Assembly: GCF_001584165.1 (NCBI RefSeq)
Contig: NZ_CP013233.1
Span: forward strand, 186,001 to 250,000
Direction of reading: 5' to 3'
Source: Collimonas arenae
GTDB lineage: Bacteria > Pseudomonadota > Gammaproteobacteria > Burkholderiales > Burkholderiaceae_D
Length of the DNA: 64,000 bases
The notes under the pieces are model-generated. The model saw nothing but the letters and a program-made list of their open reading frames with translations. It did not search any database and had not been told where the DNA came from. Of the stretch, positions 34,889-43,531 are shown piece after piece. Within the stretch, counting starts at the first letter, position 1. Every line of letters starts with the position of its first letter. The position numbers and the translations under genes were made by a program.

Positions 34889-35209
34889 ATGAAACTGAAT
34901 CAAGTGTTGCTGGCGGCAATGGCTGTCGCCGCGCTTCAGGGCTGTGCCGTCGCTGATGTCCCCGCTCCCGATCCGCGCGCCAACGAACAAACCGACACCA
35001 TACCGCCGGGAGGCTGCGCCGCTGACCGGCTGAAAGATCATGCGCTGGTCGGCAAGAGCGAAAAAGAAGCTACCGATCTGTTGCAAGGCTGCACCTGGCG
35101 CATCGGTGAACGCGACGGCCAGCAATATGCCGGCACCATGGATTATCGCGAAGAACGGCGCACCATTGGCCTTGCTGACGGCAAGGTGATTTGGGTCCGA
35201 CGCGGGTAG
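34889..35209 (+). CDS. Small lipoprotein related to peptidase inhibitor I78
   Basis: 106 residues from ATG 34889 with CAGGAG upstream. Lipobox LQGC with Cys19. The mature part carries CAADRLKDHALVGKSEKEA and ends TMDYREERRTIGLADGKVIWV, resembling the I78 potato-inhibitor-like pattern of a C-terminal Arg-containing strand. Members inhibit serine proteases. The match is partial and the inhibitor role is inference. Confidence 0.65.
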   Translation: MKLNQVLLAAMAVAALQGCAVADVPAPDPRANEQTDTIPPGGCAADRLKDHALVGKSEKEATDLLQGCTWRIGERDGQQYAGTMDYREERRTIGLADGKVIWVRRG

Positions 35210-35369
35210 GCGGCTTGCCTGCCGGCGTATTGAAAGCGTCGGCAGCGCCCTGGCGTGTTGCGATGTGTGCGATAAGGCGCCAATGTTTTTTCCTGGAAAA
35301 GGATGGGATATTTCCGTAAGCTGCGGGTGTCCTCATCTATCCGGTCTGAACGCAGACCTGCCACTGTCC

Positions 35370-35924
35370 ATGTCGTCGCCAACGTTCATTGAAACCGAAA
35401 GAGCCGTACTGGTCCAGTTACATCCCGATAATGCACATCTGTTGCTGGCTTACCAGATGGCCAATCGCGCCCATCTGGAGCCGTGGGAGCCGGCTCGCAC
35501 CGAGGATTTTTACACGCCTGAAAGTTGTCATCGGCGTAGCGAAAGCGCCTACCGCGCTTTCGAGGATGGGGTGGCGCTGCATTTCATCGCGATTGGGCGC
35601 CAATCTCAAAGAATGATCGCCGGCTGTAATTTCACCAACATCGTCCGAGGTCCATTACTTGGATGCAATCTCGGTTATTCGATCGACCGCGAACACGAAG
35701 GGCGCGGCCTGATGCGTGAAATCGCCAGTGCCGGTATCGATCACGTATTCTCGGAGCTTGGCCTGCATCGCATCATGGCCAATCATGCGCCGCGCAACCT
35801 GCGCAGCGAGCAACTTCTGCGGCGTCTTGGTTTTGAGCGGGAGGGATATGCCAAGGCCTATCTGAAAATTGCTGGAAAATGGGAGGATATGGTGCTCAAC
35901 TCCCTGATCAATCCCGTGGGTTAA
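35370..35924 (+). CDS. RimJ/RimL-type GNAT acetyltransferase
   Basis: 184 residues from the ATG at 35370, where the protein begins MSSPTFIETERAVLVQL as in RimJ/RimL (ribosomal-protein or peptide N-terminal acetyltransferases). Motif A GYSIDREHEGRGLMREI and motif B HRIMANHAPRNLRSEQLLRRLGF are both present, with YLKIAGKWEDMVLNSL at the end. An upstream start at 35265 is possible but unsupported. Substrate (protein N-terminus or small molecule) unknown. Confidence 0.86.
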   Translation: MSSPTFIETERAVLVQLHPDNAHLLLAYQMANRAHLEPWEPARTEDFYTPESCHRRSESAYRAFEDGVALHFIAIGRQSQRMIAGCNFTNIVRGPLLGCNLGYSIDREHEGRGLMREIASAGIDHVFSELGLHRIMANHAPRNLRSEQLLRRLGFEREGYAKAYLKIAGKWEDMVLNSLINPVG

Positions 35925-36051
35925 CTGTCGGTAGCAGAAATCCCCAGCGTTGCCTCTCTTGATCCAGTGCTCGCGCAATCCGGCCCTTTCCTGATCGTCG
36001 GTAGGCGGACTTTGTATTGGTTGCGGTTTAGGTATGCGTCGAGTAACATCG

Positions 36052-36067
36052 ATTGCGCCGGCGCAAT
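36052..36067. repeat. Perfect 16-bp palindrome ATTGCGCCGGCGCAAT
   Basis: Self-complementary 16-mer ATTGCGCCGGCGCAAT, 60 bp upstream of the binding-protein gene. It may be an operator for the binding-protein/GGDEF-EAL operon or a weak terminator. Confidence 0.55.
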
Positions 36068-36126
36068 GATTGTATTGCCCATAAAACTCCTTCCTATTTG
36101 GTCATTTTTACAACCATGGTGAAGCT

Positions 36127-36921
36127 ATGATCCGAGGTTGCCTTGGTTGCTTGTTGTTCATGGCGTGCAGCCTGGGAAGTGCCGCCACAGCCGGCCCCGA
36201 TTGCTCGCGCCCTTTCACGCTTGCGCTGCACGAACACGGTCTGCTCTATTCCGCCGACACCGATACTGGCATTGACAAGGATTTCGCCGATGAGCTGATC
36301 CGCCGCAGCGGCTGCAAAGTCAACGTCAGCCTGATGTCGCGTGCGCGCATCTGGCAGTTGATCGAATCCGGCGCGCTCGACTTCAGCTTGTCCGGTATCG
36401 CCAACACGGAACGCAACCATTTCGCCTCGTTCGCCTGGTACTTCAGCAATAAATATTATCTGCTGGTGCGCAAGGATTCCGGCATGCACCGCCTTCCCGA
36501 TGTTGAACGCGACGATCGCTTTCAGCTTGGCGTCATCCGCAGCTTCCGCTACAGCGAGTCGGCCAATCGGCTGGTCGACCAGTTGTCCGCCGCCAATCGC
36601 GTCAGTCAGGCAAACGGCCTGGCCCCGCTATACCAGGCGCTGCTTCGCGGCAGCATCCAGGGCATGATCATTGAGCCGTTCGACTATCCGGCGCTGGATG
36701 AACGGAAGATCAGAAGCGTGACGTCCGTTATCGAATTCAATGATCCGGCGATACCCCACGGGTTGATCATGTCGAAAAGGGCGTTGCCGGCCGCCGAGCA
36801 GGAAAAATGGCGCGCGCTGGTGGATGGCATGCGAGCGGACGGAACCGTGCTCCGTATTTTCGAAAAATACTTCAACTCCAGTTTCGCCGGCCCGATGGTC
36901 GATTTTCAGGCGCAGCCGTGA
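36127..36921 (+). CDS. Periplasmic family 3 solute-binding protein
   Basis: 264 residues; GGTGAAG precedes the ATG. Signal peptide ends AATA before GPDC. Family 3 binding-protein fold: FTLALHEHGLLYSADTDTGIDKDFADELIRRSGCKVNVSLM, split here, with ALDFSLSGIANTERNHFASF and a C-terminal LPAAEQEKWRALVDGM helix. No ABC permease or ATPase is nearby; instead the stop (36919-36921) overlaps the GTG start of a CHASE-GGDEF-EAL protein (GTGA). It therefore probably senses a ligand for that cyclic-di-GMP protein rather than transporting it. Confidence 0.9.
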   Translation: MIRGCLGCLLFMACSLGSAATAGPDCSRPFTLALHEHGLLYSADTDTGIDKDFADELIRRSGCKVNVSLMSRARIWQLIESGALDFSLSGIANTERNHFASFAWYFSNKYYLLVRKDSGMHRLPDVERDDRFQLGVIRSFRYSESANRLVDQLSAANRVSQANGLAPLYQALLRGSIQGMIIEPFDYPALDERKIRSVTSVIEFNDPAIPHGLIMSKRALPAAEQEKWRALVDGMRADGTVLRIFEKYFNSSFAGPMVDFQAQP

Positions 36922-39900
36922 GTCGGCTCCGCTTGATCTTGCTTCCCTTGCTGGTCTTGGTCGCAGGACTGAGCGTCACTTGGGCGCTTTGGCATCACGA
37001 ACAGGAAGTCGTCAGGAAAGAACTGTTGTCCCAGTTCGATGCCGCGTTGCGCGATACGGCCAGCCGGATTGAACTGCGCATGTCTACCTACGAGCAGATG
37101 CTGCGCGGCGTACAGAGCCTTTATGCCGCCACCGGTGAGATGGGGCGCGACAATTTCCATGACTATGTCGCCTCGCTGAATCTTGATGCCAACTATTCTG
37201 GAATCCAGGCTATTGGCGTTGGCAAGTGGGTGCCGGCGACGAACAAGGATGATCACGTGACCAAAATGCGCCAGATGGGTTTTCCCAGCTATGCGGTGCA
37301 ACCGGGCGGCCAGCGCGAAAATTACGTGCCGGTAATCCAGCGAGAACCGAACCTGGGGCGTAACCTTGCCGTTCTTGGCTTTGACATGTGGTCCGATCCC
37401 ACTCGGCGCAGCGCAATGGAACAGGCGCGCGATTCCGGCTCAGTAGCGATTTCCGGCAAGGTCCGACTTGCGACCGACATCGGAGGAGACGCCCGGCCTG
37501 GTTTCATCATGTACCTGCCGTTCTATGCGCTTGGCCAGTCGCATAGCAGCATCGCCCTGCGCCGCGCGCACCTGGCCGGCTGGATCTACGCTTCTTTCCA
37601 CATGAACGATGTAATGGCCAGCCTGTACGGCGAGCAACCGCACGGATTGGCGTTTGATATTTACGATGGTGTCGAACCATCAGCCGACGCACTTCTGTAT
37701 CACTACGCCGGCGAAGCTGGAAAACCGGTGGCGGGCGCTCTTTCCGCCAAAGAATATCTGGTCCTCGCCGGACACAACTGGACGCTGTCAATGACTGCCC
37801 TGGATGACTTCGGCGGGCGATCCAGGCATAACGCCGAACTCCCCATAGTCATCACCGGCGCCGGCCTCAGCCTGTTGCTGGCGCTGCTTGCATGGCAGAT
37901 GCTGACCGGGCGCAGCCGCGCCATGCAGCTGGCGGCTTCGATGACCAGCGAATTGCGCGAAAGCGAAGCAAAATTCCGCGCCATTGCAGACTGCATGGTC
38001 AACTTGGAGGTGTGGTGGGGACTGGATGGCAAGCCGCGCTGGATCAATCCTTCAGTCAAGGAGTACACCGGATACACGGTGGCGGAATGCATGACCATGA
38101 CGGATTTCGCGGGCACGTTGATTCACCCGGAAGATCTGCCTCGCATCACGGCAGAATTTCAGGAGGCGTTGCGCGGAGCACGCGGTGACGATCTGGAGTT
38201 ACGTTGCGTGCGCAAGGACGGCTCACAGTTCTGGCTTTCTATCTCTTGGGCGCCGATCAGCGATGTTCACGGTGCATTCACCGGCTTTCGCACCAGCGGG
38301 CGCGACATCACCGAACGCAAACAGGCCGAGGCCGAACTGCGCATCGCTGCGGTAGCGTTCGATTCACGCGAAGGCATGATGATTACCGACGTCAACAGCG
38401 TCATCCTGCGCGTCAATAGCGCCTTCACCGAAAGCACCGGATACACGGCGGAGGAAGTGGTTGGACGGACGCCGCGCATGCTGCGGTCTGGCCGGCACGA
38501 TGCGGCCTTCTATCGGCAGATGTGGCAGGCGATTCATCACAACGGCGGTTGGCAGGGGGAAATATGGGATCGCCGCAAGAATGGCGAGGTTTATCCGAAA
38601 TGGCTGACGATTTCGGCGGTGATGGGAGAGGATGGCGTCGTTACACATTACATCGGCACCCATCACGATATTACCGAGCGCAAGATTTCTGAAGAAAAAA
38701 TCAGAGAGCTGGCATTTTTCGATACGCTTACCCATCTGCCTAACCGCACCCTGTTGCTGGATCGCCTGACGCAAGCCATTACGCTCAGCGCCCGCAACGA
38801 AACCTGCGGCGCGCTGCTGTTCATCGACCTCGATCATTTCAAGACCCTGAATGACACTCAAGGGCACGATAAGGGCGACATGCTGTTGCGTCTGGCGGCG
38901 CAGCGCCTGGCCAGCGGGGTGCGAGAGGTCGATACGGTGGCGCGGGTCGGTGGCGACGAATTCGTCGTGGTGCTGGGAAGCCTGAGTGCGAATCTTCAGG
39001 ACGCAGCCCAGCAGACCGAGTCGGTCGGCGAAAAAATCCTCGTAGCGCTGAGCGGTGTTTACCATCTTGGCGAGATCGAATACAGATGCACCGCAAGCAT
39101 CGGCGCCACCTTGTTCCGAGGCCATCAGGCTGATATCGACGAGTTGCTGAAGCAGGCTGACATGGCCATGTACAAAGCCAAGGAAACCGGGCGCAATGCC
39201 ATGCGTTTCTTTGATCCGGCGATGCAGACCGTGGTGGTCGAGCGCGCCATCCTGGAAGCCGGGCTGCGCAAGGCTATCGAAGGAAGTCAGTTCCTGCTGC
39301 ACTACCAGCCGCAGGTGGTTGAAAATGACCGCATCACGGGTGTCGAAGCGCTGGTGCGGTGGCAGCATCCGCAACGCGGCATCGTGCTGCCGGCCGATTT
39401 CATCCCGATGGCTGAAGAAACCGGGTTGATCCTGCCGTTGGGGAACTGGGTGCTGGAGACTGCCTGCGCCCAATTGGCGCAATGGGCAATCCGGCCCGAA
39501 CTGGCGCATCTGACGATCGCGGTAAATATCAGCGCCCAGCAGTTCCGCAAACCTGATTTCGTGGAAAAGGTGCTGGCGGTCATTCATCGTACTGGGGCCA
39601 ACCCCAACCGGCTGAAGCTGGAATTGACGGAAAGCCTGCTGGTCGACAACGTGCAGGACATCATCCAAAAAATGGCTGAGCTCAAGATCAAAGGCATATT
39701 TTTTTCGTTGGACGATTTTGGCACCGGCTATTCATCGTTGTCCTACTTGAAGCGCCTGCCGCTGGACCAGCTGAAAATCGACCATACCTTCGTCCGTGAC
39801 ATCCTTTACGATTCCAACGACGCCGCCATTGCCGGCACCATCCTGGCGTTGGCCAAGAGTCTTGGCCTGGAGGTGATCGCCGAAGGTGTCGAGACCGCAG

Positions 39901-40007
39901 CGCAACGGGATTTCCTGGCCAGCGTAGGATGTCATGCATATCAGGGCTATTATTTCTGCCAGCCGCTGCCGATCGAGGGGTTTGAGAAATTCATGATGAC
40001 GGCTTGA
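36918..40007 (+). CDS. CHASE-PAS-PAS-GGDEF-EAL cyclic-di-GMP protein
   Basis: 1029 residues from a GTG at 36918 overlapping the previous stop by 4 bp; the frame opens earlier but only inside the upstream gene. Domain order: transmembrane helix 5-25, CHASE periplasmic sensor about 40-290, second transmembrane helix about 310-332, two PAS domains (about 345-470 and 470-590, with DITERKQAE), GGDEF with intact GGDEF at 678-682, and EAL with E810-A811-L812, plus DDFGTGYSSLSYLKRLP. It can both make and break cyclic-di-GMP in principle. The CHASE domain probably interacts with the binding protein encoded in the preceding overlapping gene. Confidence 0.93.
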   Translation: MSRLRLILLPLLVLVAGLSVTWALWHHEQEVVRKELLSQFDAALRDTASRIELRMSTYEQMLRGVQSLYAATGEMGRDNFHDYVASLNLDANYSGIQAIGVGKWVPATNKDDHVTKMRQMGFPSYAVQPGGQRENYVPVIQREPNLGRNLAVLGFDMWSDPTRRSAMEQARDSGSVAISGKVRLATDIGGDARPGFIMYLPFYALGQSHSSIALRRAHLAGWIYASFHMNDVMASLYGEQPHGLAFDIYDGVEPSADALLYHYAGEAGKPVAGALSAKEYLVLAGHNWTLSMTALDDFGGRSRHNAELPIVITGAGLSLLLALLAWQMLTGRSRAMQLAASMTSELRESEAKFRAIADCMVNLEVWWGLDGKPRWINPSVKEYTGYTVAECMTMTDFAGTLIHPEDLPRITAEFQEALRGARGDDLELRCVRKDGSQFWLSISWAPISDVHGAFTGFRTSGRDITERKQAEAELRIAAVAFDSREGMMITDVNSVILRVNSAFTESTGYTAEEVVGRTPRMLRSGRHDAAFYRQMWQAIHHNGGWQGEIWDRRKNGEVYPKWLTISAVMGEDGVVTHYIGTHHDITERKISEEKIRELAFFDTLTHLPNRTLLLDRLTQAITLSARNETCGALLFIDLDHFKTLNDTQGHDKGDMLLRLAAQRLASGVREVDTVARVGGDEFVVVLGSLSANLQDAAQQTESVGEKILVALSGVYHLGEIEYRCTASIGATLFRGHQADIDELLKQADMAMYKAKETGRNAMRFFDPAMQTVVVERAILEAGLRKAIEGSQFLLHYQPQVVENDRITGVEALVRWQHPQRGIVLPADFIPMAEETGLILPLGNWVLETACAQLAQWAIRPELAHLTIAVNISAQQFRKPDFVEKVLAVIHRTGANPNRLKLELTESLLVDNVQDIIQKMAELKIKGIFFSLDDFGTGYSSLSYLKRLPLDQLKIDHTFVRDILYDSNDAAIAGTILALAKSLGLEVIAEGVETAAQRDFLASVGCHAYQGYYFCQPLPIEGFEKFMMTA

Positions 40008-40060
40008 AGCCTGCCGTTCAATATCCGAATAATTGCAATGACGATAACCGGAGCGATGCC

Positions 40061-40303
40061 ATGACTGTCGATGAAATCAAGGAATTCCTGTTTTGGTGCG
40101 TCGGCATGAACTATGCGATTCTCATCGTCTGGGCCTGTGTCTTCGTGGCCGCCCACGACTGGCTGTATCGCCTGCACGGACGCTGGTTCAAGCTCTCCCC
40201 TGAAACCTTCGACGGCGTCATGTACGGTGCGATGGCCGTCTACAAGATCGGGATCATGCTGTTCAACCTGGTGCCGCTGGCGGCGCTTTACCTGTCGACT
40301 TGA
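40061..40303 (+). CDS. DUF6868-like small membrane protein
   Basis: 80 residues from ATG 40061. Two hydrophobic segments, FLFWCVGMNYAILIVWACVFVAAHDWLY (split by HDW) and MAVYKIGIMLFNLVPLAALYL. The HDW-LY-HG-WF-LS pattern matches DUF6868 small inner-membrane proteins. Function unknown. Lies between the cyclic-di-GMP gene and a haloacid dehalogenase gene on the same strand. Confidence 0.7.
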   Translation: MTVDEIKEFLFWCVGMNYAILIVWACVFVAAHDWLYRLHGRWFKLSPETFDGVMYGAMAVYKIGIMLFNLVPLAALYLST

Positions 40304-40346
40304 GTTTTAATTCCGCCGGCTGCCGATCATTTCCAAAGGGGCGCAA

Positions 40347-41033
40347 ATGAATCACATCAATGGCATCGTATTCGATTTGTACGGCACGCTTTATGACGTC
40401 CATTCGGTAGCCAGGCTATGCGATAGCTATCACCCCGGCCGTGGGCGCGAGATCAGCGCTGTCTGGCGCCAGAAGCAGCTTGAGTACACCTGGCTGCGCA
40501 GCCTGATGGGCCACTACGCGGACTTCGAACAAGCTACCTATGATGCATTGGTGTTCACGTCCGGACAGTTGAAACTGCCGCTTGATGCGGCGGCGCAGCT
40601 TGCGTTGTGCAATGCCTATCTGGAGCTGGCGCCTTATCCGGAAGTCCCGGCGGCGCTCGGCAGGCTGCAGGCAATGGGCCTGCAGCTCGCCATTTTATCC
40701 AACGGTTCTCCGCATTCGATACACAGCGTCGTCACGCAATCCGGACTCGCAGCGCGTTTCTCCCACCTGATCAGCGCCGATGAAGTGCGCATCTTCAAGC
40801 CGCATGGCAGCGTCTACCAGCTCGCCGAAGATCACATGAAACGCGATCGCTCGGAGCTCCTGTTCGTGTCGTCGAACGCTTGGGATGCATCGGGAGCCCG
40901 GCATTTTGGATTTCCCGTGTGCTGGATCAACCGGGCCGGCAATACGTTTGATGAACTGGGGCAGTCGCCCGATCACGTGGTGGGCGGACTGGACCAACTG
41001 GCCGACTGGATCGCGGCACCGCGAAACAATTGA
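40347..41033 (+). CDS. Haloacid dehalogenase, type II
   Basis: 228 residues; AAAGGGG precedes the ATG. HAD-fold with nucleophile Asp10 in FDLYGTLYD, substrate loop WRQKQLEYTW, motif II LSNGSPH, Lys in RIFKPHGSVY and motif IV FVSSNAWDASGA. This set is that of L-2-haloacid dehalogenases, which hydrolyse 2-haloalkanoic acids to hydroxy acids. Whether it acts on halogenated acids or a natural analogue cannot be told. On the same strand as the LysE gene 59 bp downstream. Confidence 0.9.
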   Translation: MNHINGIVFDLYGTLYDVHSVARLCDSYHPGRGREISAVWRQKQLEYTWLRSLMGHYADFEQATYDALVFTSGQLKLPLDAAAQLALCNAYLELAPYPEVPAALGRLQAMGLQLAILSNGSPHSIHSVVTQSGLAARFSHLISADEVRIFKPHGSVYQLAEDHMKRDRSELLFVSSNAWDASGARHFGFPVCWINRAGNTFDELGQSPDHVVGGLDQLADWIAAPRNN

Positions 41034-41092
41034 TGGCCGCCGGCCGATCTGATAACGTATCTGATCCAAGAACCTGAAAAGAGGTGGACGCC

Positions 41093-41740
41093 ATGTCGTT
41101 CCAGAATTATTGGCTGTTTGTCCCGGCCTGCTTCGCACTGAACATGGCGTTCGGCCCGAATAATGTCTTGTCGCTGTCGAACGGCGCGCGCGACGGCATG
41201 CGTTACTCGATATTGGCAGCGTTCGGCCGGTTGGTGGCCTTTGCCGCGATGATTGCGATTTCCGGTTTTGGCCTGGGGGCAGTGCTGTTGGCTTCGGAAA
41301 CCTTGTTTACGTTGCTCAAGTTCGGCGGGGCGATCTATCTGGTGTGGTTGGGCATCAAAATGTTCCGCGCGGCCCCCATGCAGTTGGTGCGCGGCGTTGC
41401 CGACGCGGACGCCTCGATCGAACCTTCGATGGACAAGTTGCGCCGCCTGGCAAAGCAGGAGTTCCTGGTCGCCGCCGGCAATCCCAAGGCGATCCTGATC
41501 TTTACTGCCTTTTTTCCGCAATTCGTTGATCGTTCGGCCTAGGCCGCCAGCTTCACGATACTTGGAGCGATCTTCCTGGTGCTGGAACTGGTCGCCATCG
41601 CCATCTACGCTGCGCTCGGCGCCCGGCTTGGTTCATTGGCGCAGGTTGGCAACAGCTTCCGATGGTTCAACCGCGCCAGTGGATCGCTGATGATCGGATT
41701 CGGTTTATTGCTGGCTTTCCTGCGACGCCCGGCCAGTTGA
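41093..41740 (+). pseudogene. LysE-family exporter interrupted by an in-frame amber codon
   Basis: From ATG 41093 (GAGGTGG upstream) the protein shows the LysE/RhtB family membrane pattern (FALNMAFGPNNVLSLSNGAR, GAIYLVWLGIKMF, NPKAILIFTAFFPQFV). At 41540-41542 a TAG interrupts it. The same frame then continues AASFTILGAIFLVLELVAIAIY to a natural TGA at 41738-41740, as family members do after the A-Y-A position. A single base change of a Tyr codon (TAC/TAT to TAG) would produce this. Total would be about 215 residues, the family norm. Either a real nonsense mutation or a sequence error. Exporter of amino acids by family. Confidence 0.85.
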
Positions 41741-41774
41741 TCAACCGACGCGCGATGGCGCAGAGGATGTGTTC

Positions 41775-42362
41775 ATGAAATCAACATCTCCAGCAGTGCT
41801 GGCGGTTCATCATTTCGAACAACGCGAAGAGTGGGCTGCCTGGCTCACCGATCATCACGCGACATCGCCTGGTATCTGGCTGCAACTGGCCAAGAAGGGT
41901 GCAGAGACGTGCTCGGTATCTTATAGCGAGGCGGTCGACGTCGCGCTTTGCTTTGGCTGGATAGACGGCCAGAAGCAAGCGCACAATACGCAGTTCTGGC
42001 TGCAAAAATTCACCCGGCGCGCCGATAAAAGTGTGTGGTCGAAAATCAACAGGGACAAGGCGCTGGCGCTGCTCAAGTCGGGCGCCATGCAACCGGCCGG
42101 GCTCAGCGAGATAGAGCGTGCCAAGCGCGATGGCCGTTGGGACGCTGCATATGATTCGCCCAGCACTGCCAGCGTGCCGCCGGATTTCCAGGCTGCGCTC
42201 GACGCCAATCCCCGCGCCCGGGATTTTTTTGTTTCGCTGGATAGCCGCAATCGCTACGCGTTGCTGTTCCGTATTCAAACTGCCAAGAAGGAAGAAACCC
42301 GCGCAAAGCGGATTGCCCAGTTCGTGGAAATGCTGGCGCGCCACGAAAAAATACACGCCTGA
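41775..42362 (+). CDS. YdeI/OmpD-associated family protein
   Basis: 195 residues from ATG 41775, 7 nt after AGAGGA; a GTG at 41769 is also in frame. Family pattern: HFEQREEWAAWLTDHHATSPGIWL, SYSEAVDVALCFGWIDGQ, FTRRADKSVWSKINRDKALAL and a C-terminal RIAQFVEMLARHEKIH. YdeI proteins protect Gram-negative cells from some cationic peptides in a few species; the mechanism here is unknown. Follows the interrupted LysE gene by 34 bp. Confidence 0.85.
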   Translation: MKSTSPAVLAVHHFEQREEWAAWLTDHHATSPGIWLQLAKKGAETCSVSYSEAVDVALCFGWIDGQKQAHNTQFWLQKFTRRADKSVWSKINRDKALALLKSGAMQPAGLSEIERAKRDGRWDAAYDSPSTASVPPDFQAALDANPRARDFFVSLDSRNRYALLFRIQTAKKEETRAKRIAQFVEMLARHEKIHA

Positions 42363-42434
42363 GCGATGTGAAGTCCCGCGTGCACGCCAGACATTAATGG
42401 ACCTCGAAAAACGTTTAATCCCGCGACTATTCTA

Positions 42435-42986
42435 ATGACTATATTAACTACCCAACGGCTGCGGCTTGAGCCATTCAGCGATCTGCACTTGGCAGCACTG
42501 CATGCCGTCAATCGCGATCCGGCAGTGATGCGCTATATCACGGGCAAGCCGGAGACAACAGAAGGCACACAGGCGGCGATTGCCCGCGTCAAGAAGCGCT
42601 GGGAGGAATGGGGGTTTTCCTGGTGGAGTTTCTTTGAGCTAGACAGCGGCGAAATCATCGGCTCCGGGTGCATACAATACCTGGGTGGCGATACCGCCAA
42701 CCCGTTGGAAATCGGCTGGAGATTGCGTCAGGACAAGTGGGGCCAGGGCCTGGCTTCAGAGGCGGCGCGGAGCATGGCAGGGTTTGCTTTCGAGACGATC
42801 GGCGGCGAACGCCTGTGCGCGGTCTGCCATCAGGACAACCATAGTTCGGCGCGCGTCATGCAACGTCTCGGGATGCAATATCAAGGCATCGAAAGATGGT
42901 ACGACATGGATACTGCGGTATATGCGATGACGCGCGACGACTGGCAGCGTGTCTCTGTCGAATGGAACAAGCCCAGCGCGACCTAA
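42435..42986 (+). CDS. RimJ/RimL-like GNAT acetyltransferase
   Basis: 183 residues. Typical TERLRLEPF-type start (TTQRLRLEPFSDLHLAAL) and motif A NPLEIGWRLRQDKWGQGLASEAARSM, motif B SARVMQRLGM. Likely protein or small-molecule N-acetyltransferase. Its stop overlaps the stop of the convergent RDD gene by 3 bp. Confidence 0.88.
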   Translation: MTILTTQRLRLEPFSDLHLAALHAVNRDPAVMRYITGKPETTEGTQAAIARVKKRWEEWGFSWWSFFELDSGEIIGSGCIQYLGGDTANPLEIGWRLRQDKWGQGLASEAARSMAGFAFETIGGERLCAVCHQDNHSSARVMQRLGMQYQGIERWYDMDTAVYAMTRDDWQRVSVEWNKPSAT

Positions 42987-43447
42987 GCCTCGAAGCGCAC
43001 CGGTTCGACGTTGCCGCGCTTGGGCCGGACCACCACGGTGCCGGCCAGCTTGTCGTGCCAACCCTGTTTCCTTTTGTCGAGTCCGACCCAGATCAGACCA
43101 AGGCAAAAGACAAAGGTCGATGGAAAATAGCCGAGATAGCGGATGATGTTCTGGCCCACGCTGGTCGGGCCACCGGTGCGGGCATCGACGATCCTGGCGG
43201 AAATTGCCATCTTGCCCGGCGTGGCCTGCCTGAAGCTCCAGAACAGCAGCACCGCGACCGCCGGAAATACATAGGAAATCAGGAAATTGGCGAAGCCGCT
43301 GAAGGTGATGCCTGCGGCCAGGCGCTCACGGCCGTAGATCGCCAGCAGCAACGGCGTAGTGATCGCCAGCACCAGCACCGTATCGATAATGCTGGCCCAG
43401 ACCCTGAGCCAGAATCCTACATATTCCAGTTGGTTCGTATCGTCCAT
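42983..43447 (-). CDS. RDD-family membrane protein
   Basis: 154 residues with three hydrophobic segments. The defining RDD motifs are visible: Arg in FWLRVWASIIDTV, RQATPGKM and a C-terminal KQGWHDKLAGTVVV (final Asp). RDD proteins are small integral membrane proteins of unsettled function, sometimes linked to Na+/H+ exchange. Convergent with the acetyltransferase gene, whose stop it overlaps. Confidence 0.9.
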   Translation of the reverse strand: MDDTNQLEYVGFWLRVWASIIDTVLVLAITTPLLLAIYGRERLAAGITFSGFANFLISYVFPAVAVLLFWSFRQATPGKMAISARIVDARTGGPTSVGQNIIRYLGYFPSTFVFCLGLIWVGLDKRKQGWHDKLAGTVVVRPKRGNVEPVRFEA

Positions 43448-43531
43448 GCCTGTCGTGCCCGGTTAATTGTACGGTTGATTGTGCGGTTGGCTTTCTGGAA
43501 CATAACTGATGCCAGGGACTGAGTTTATCGC

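Noticed and set aside
38364..39668. Long minus-strand frame opposite the GGDEF-EAL gene
   Set aside because: Shadow of a well-supported domain protein; no family pattern or ribosome site.
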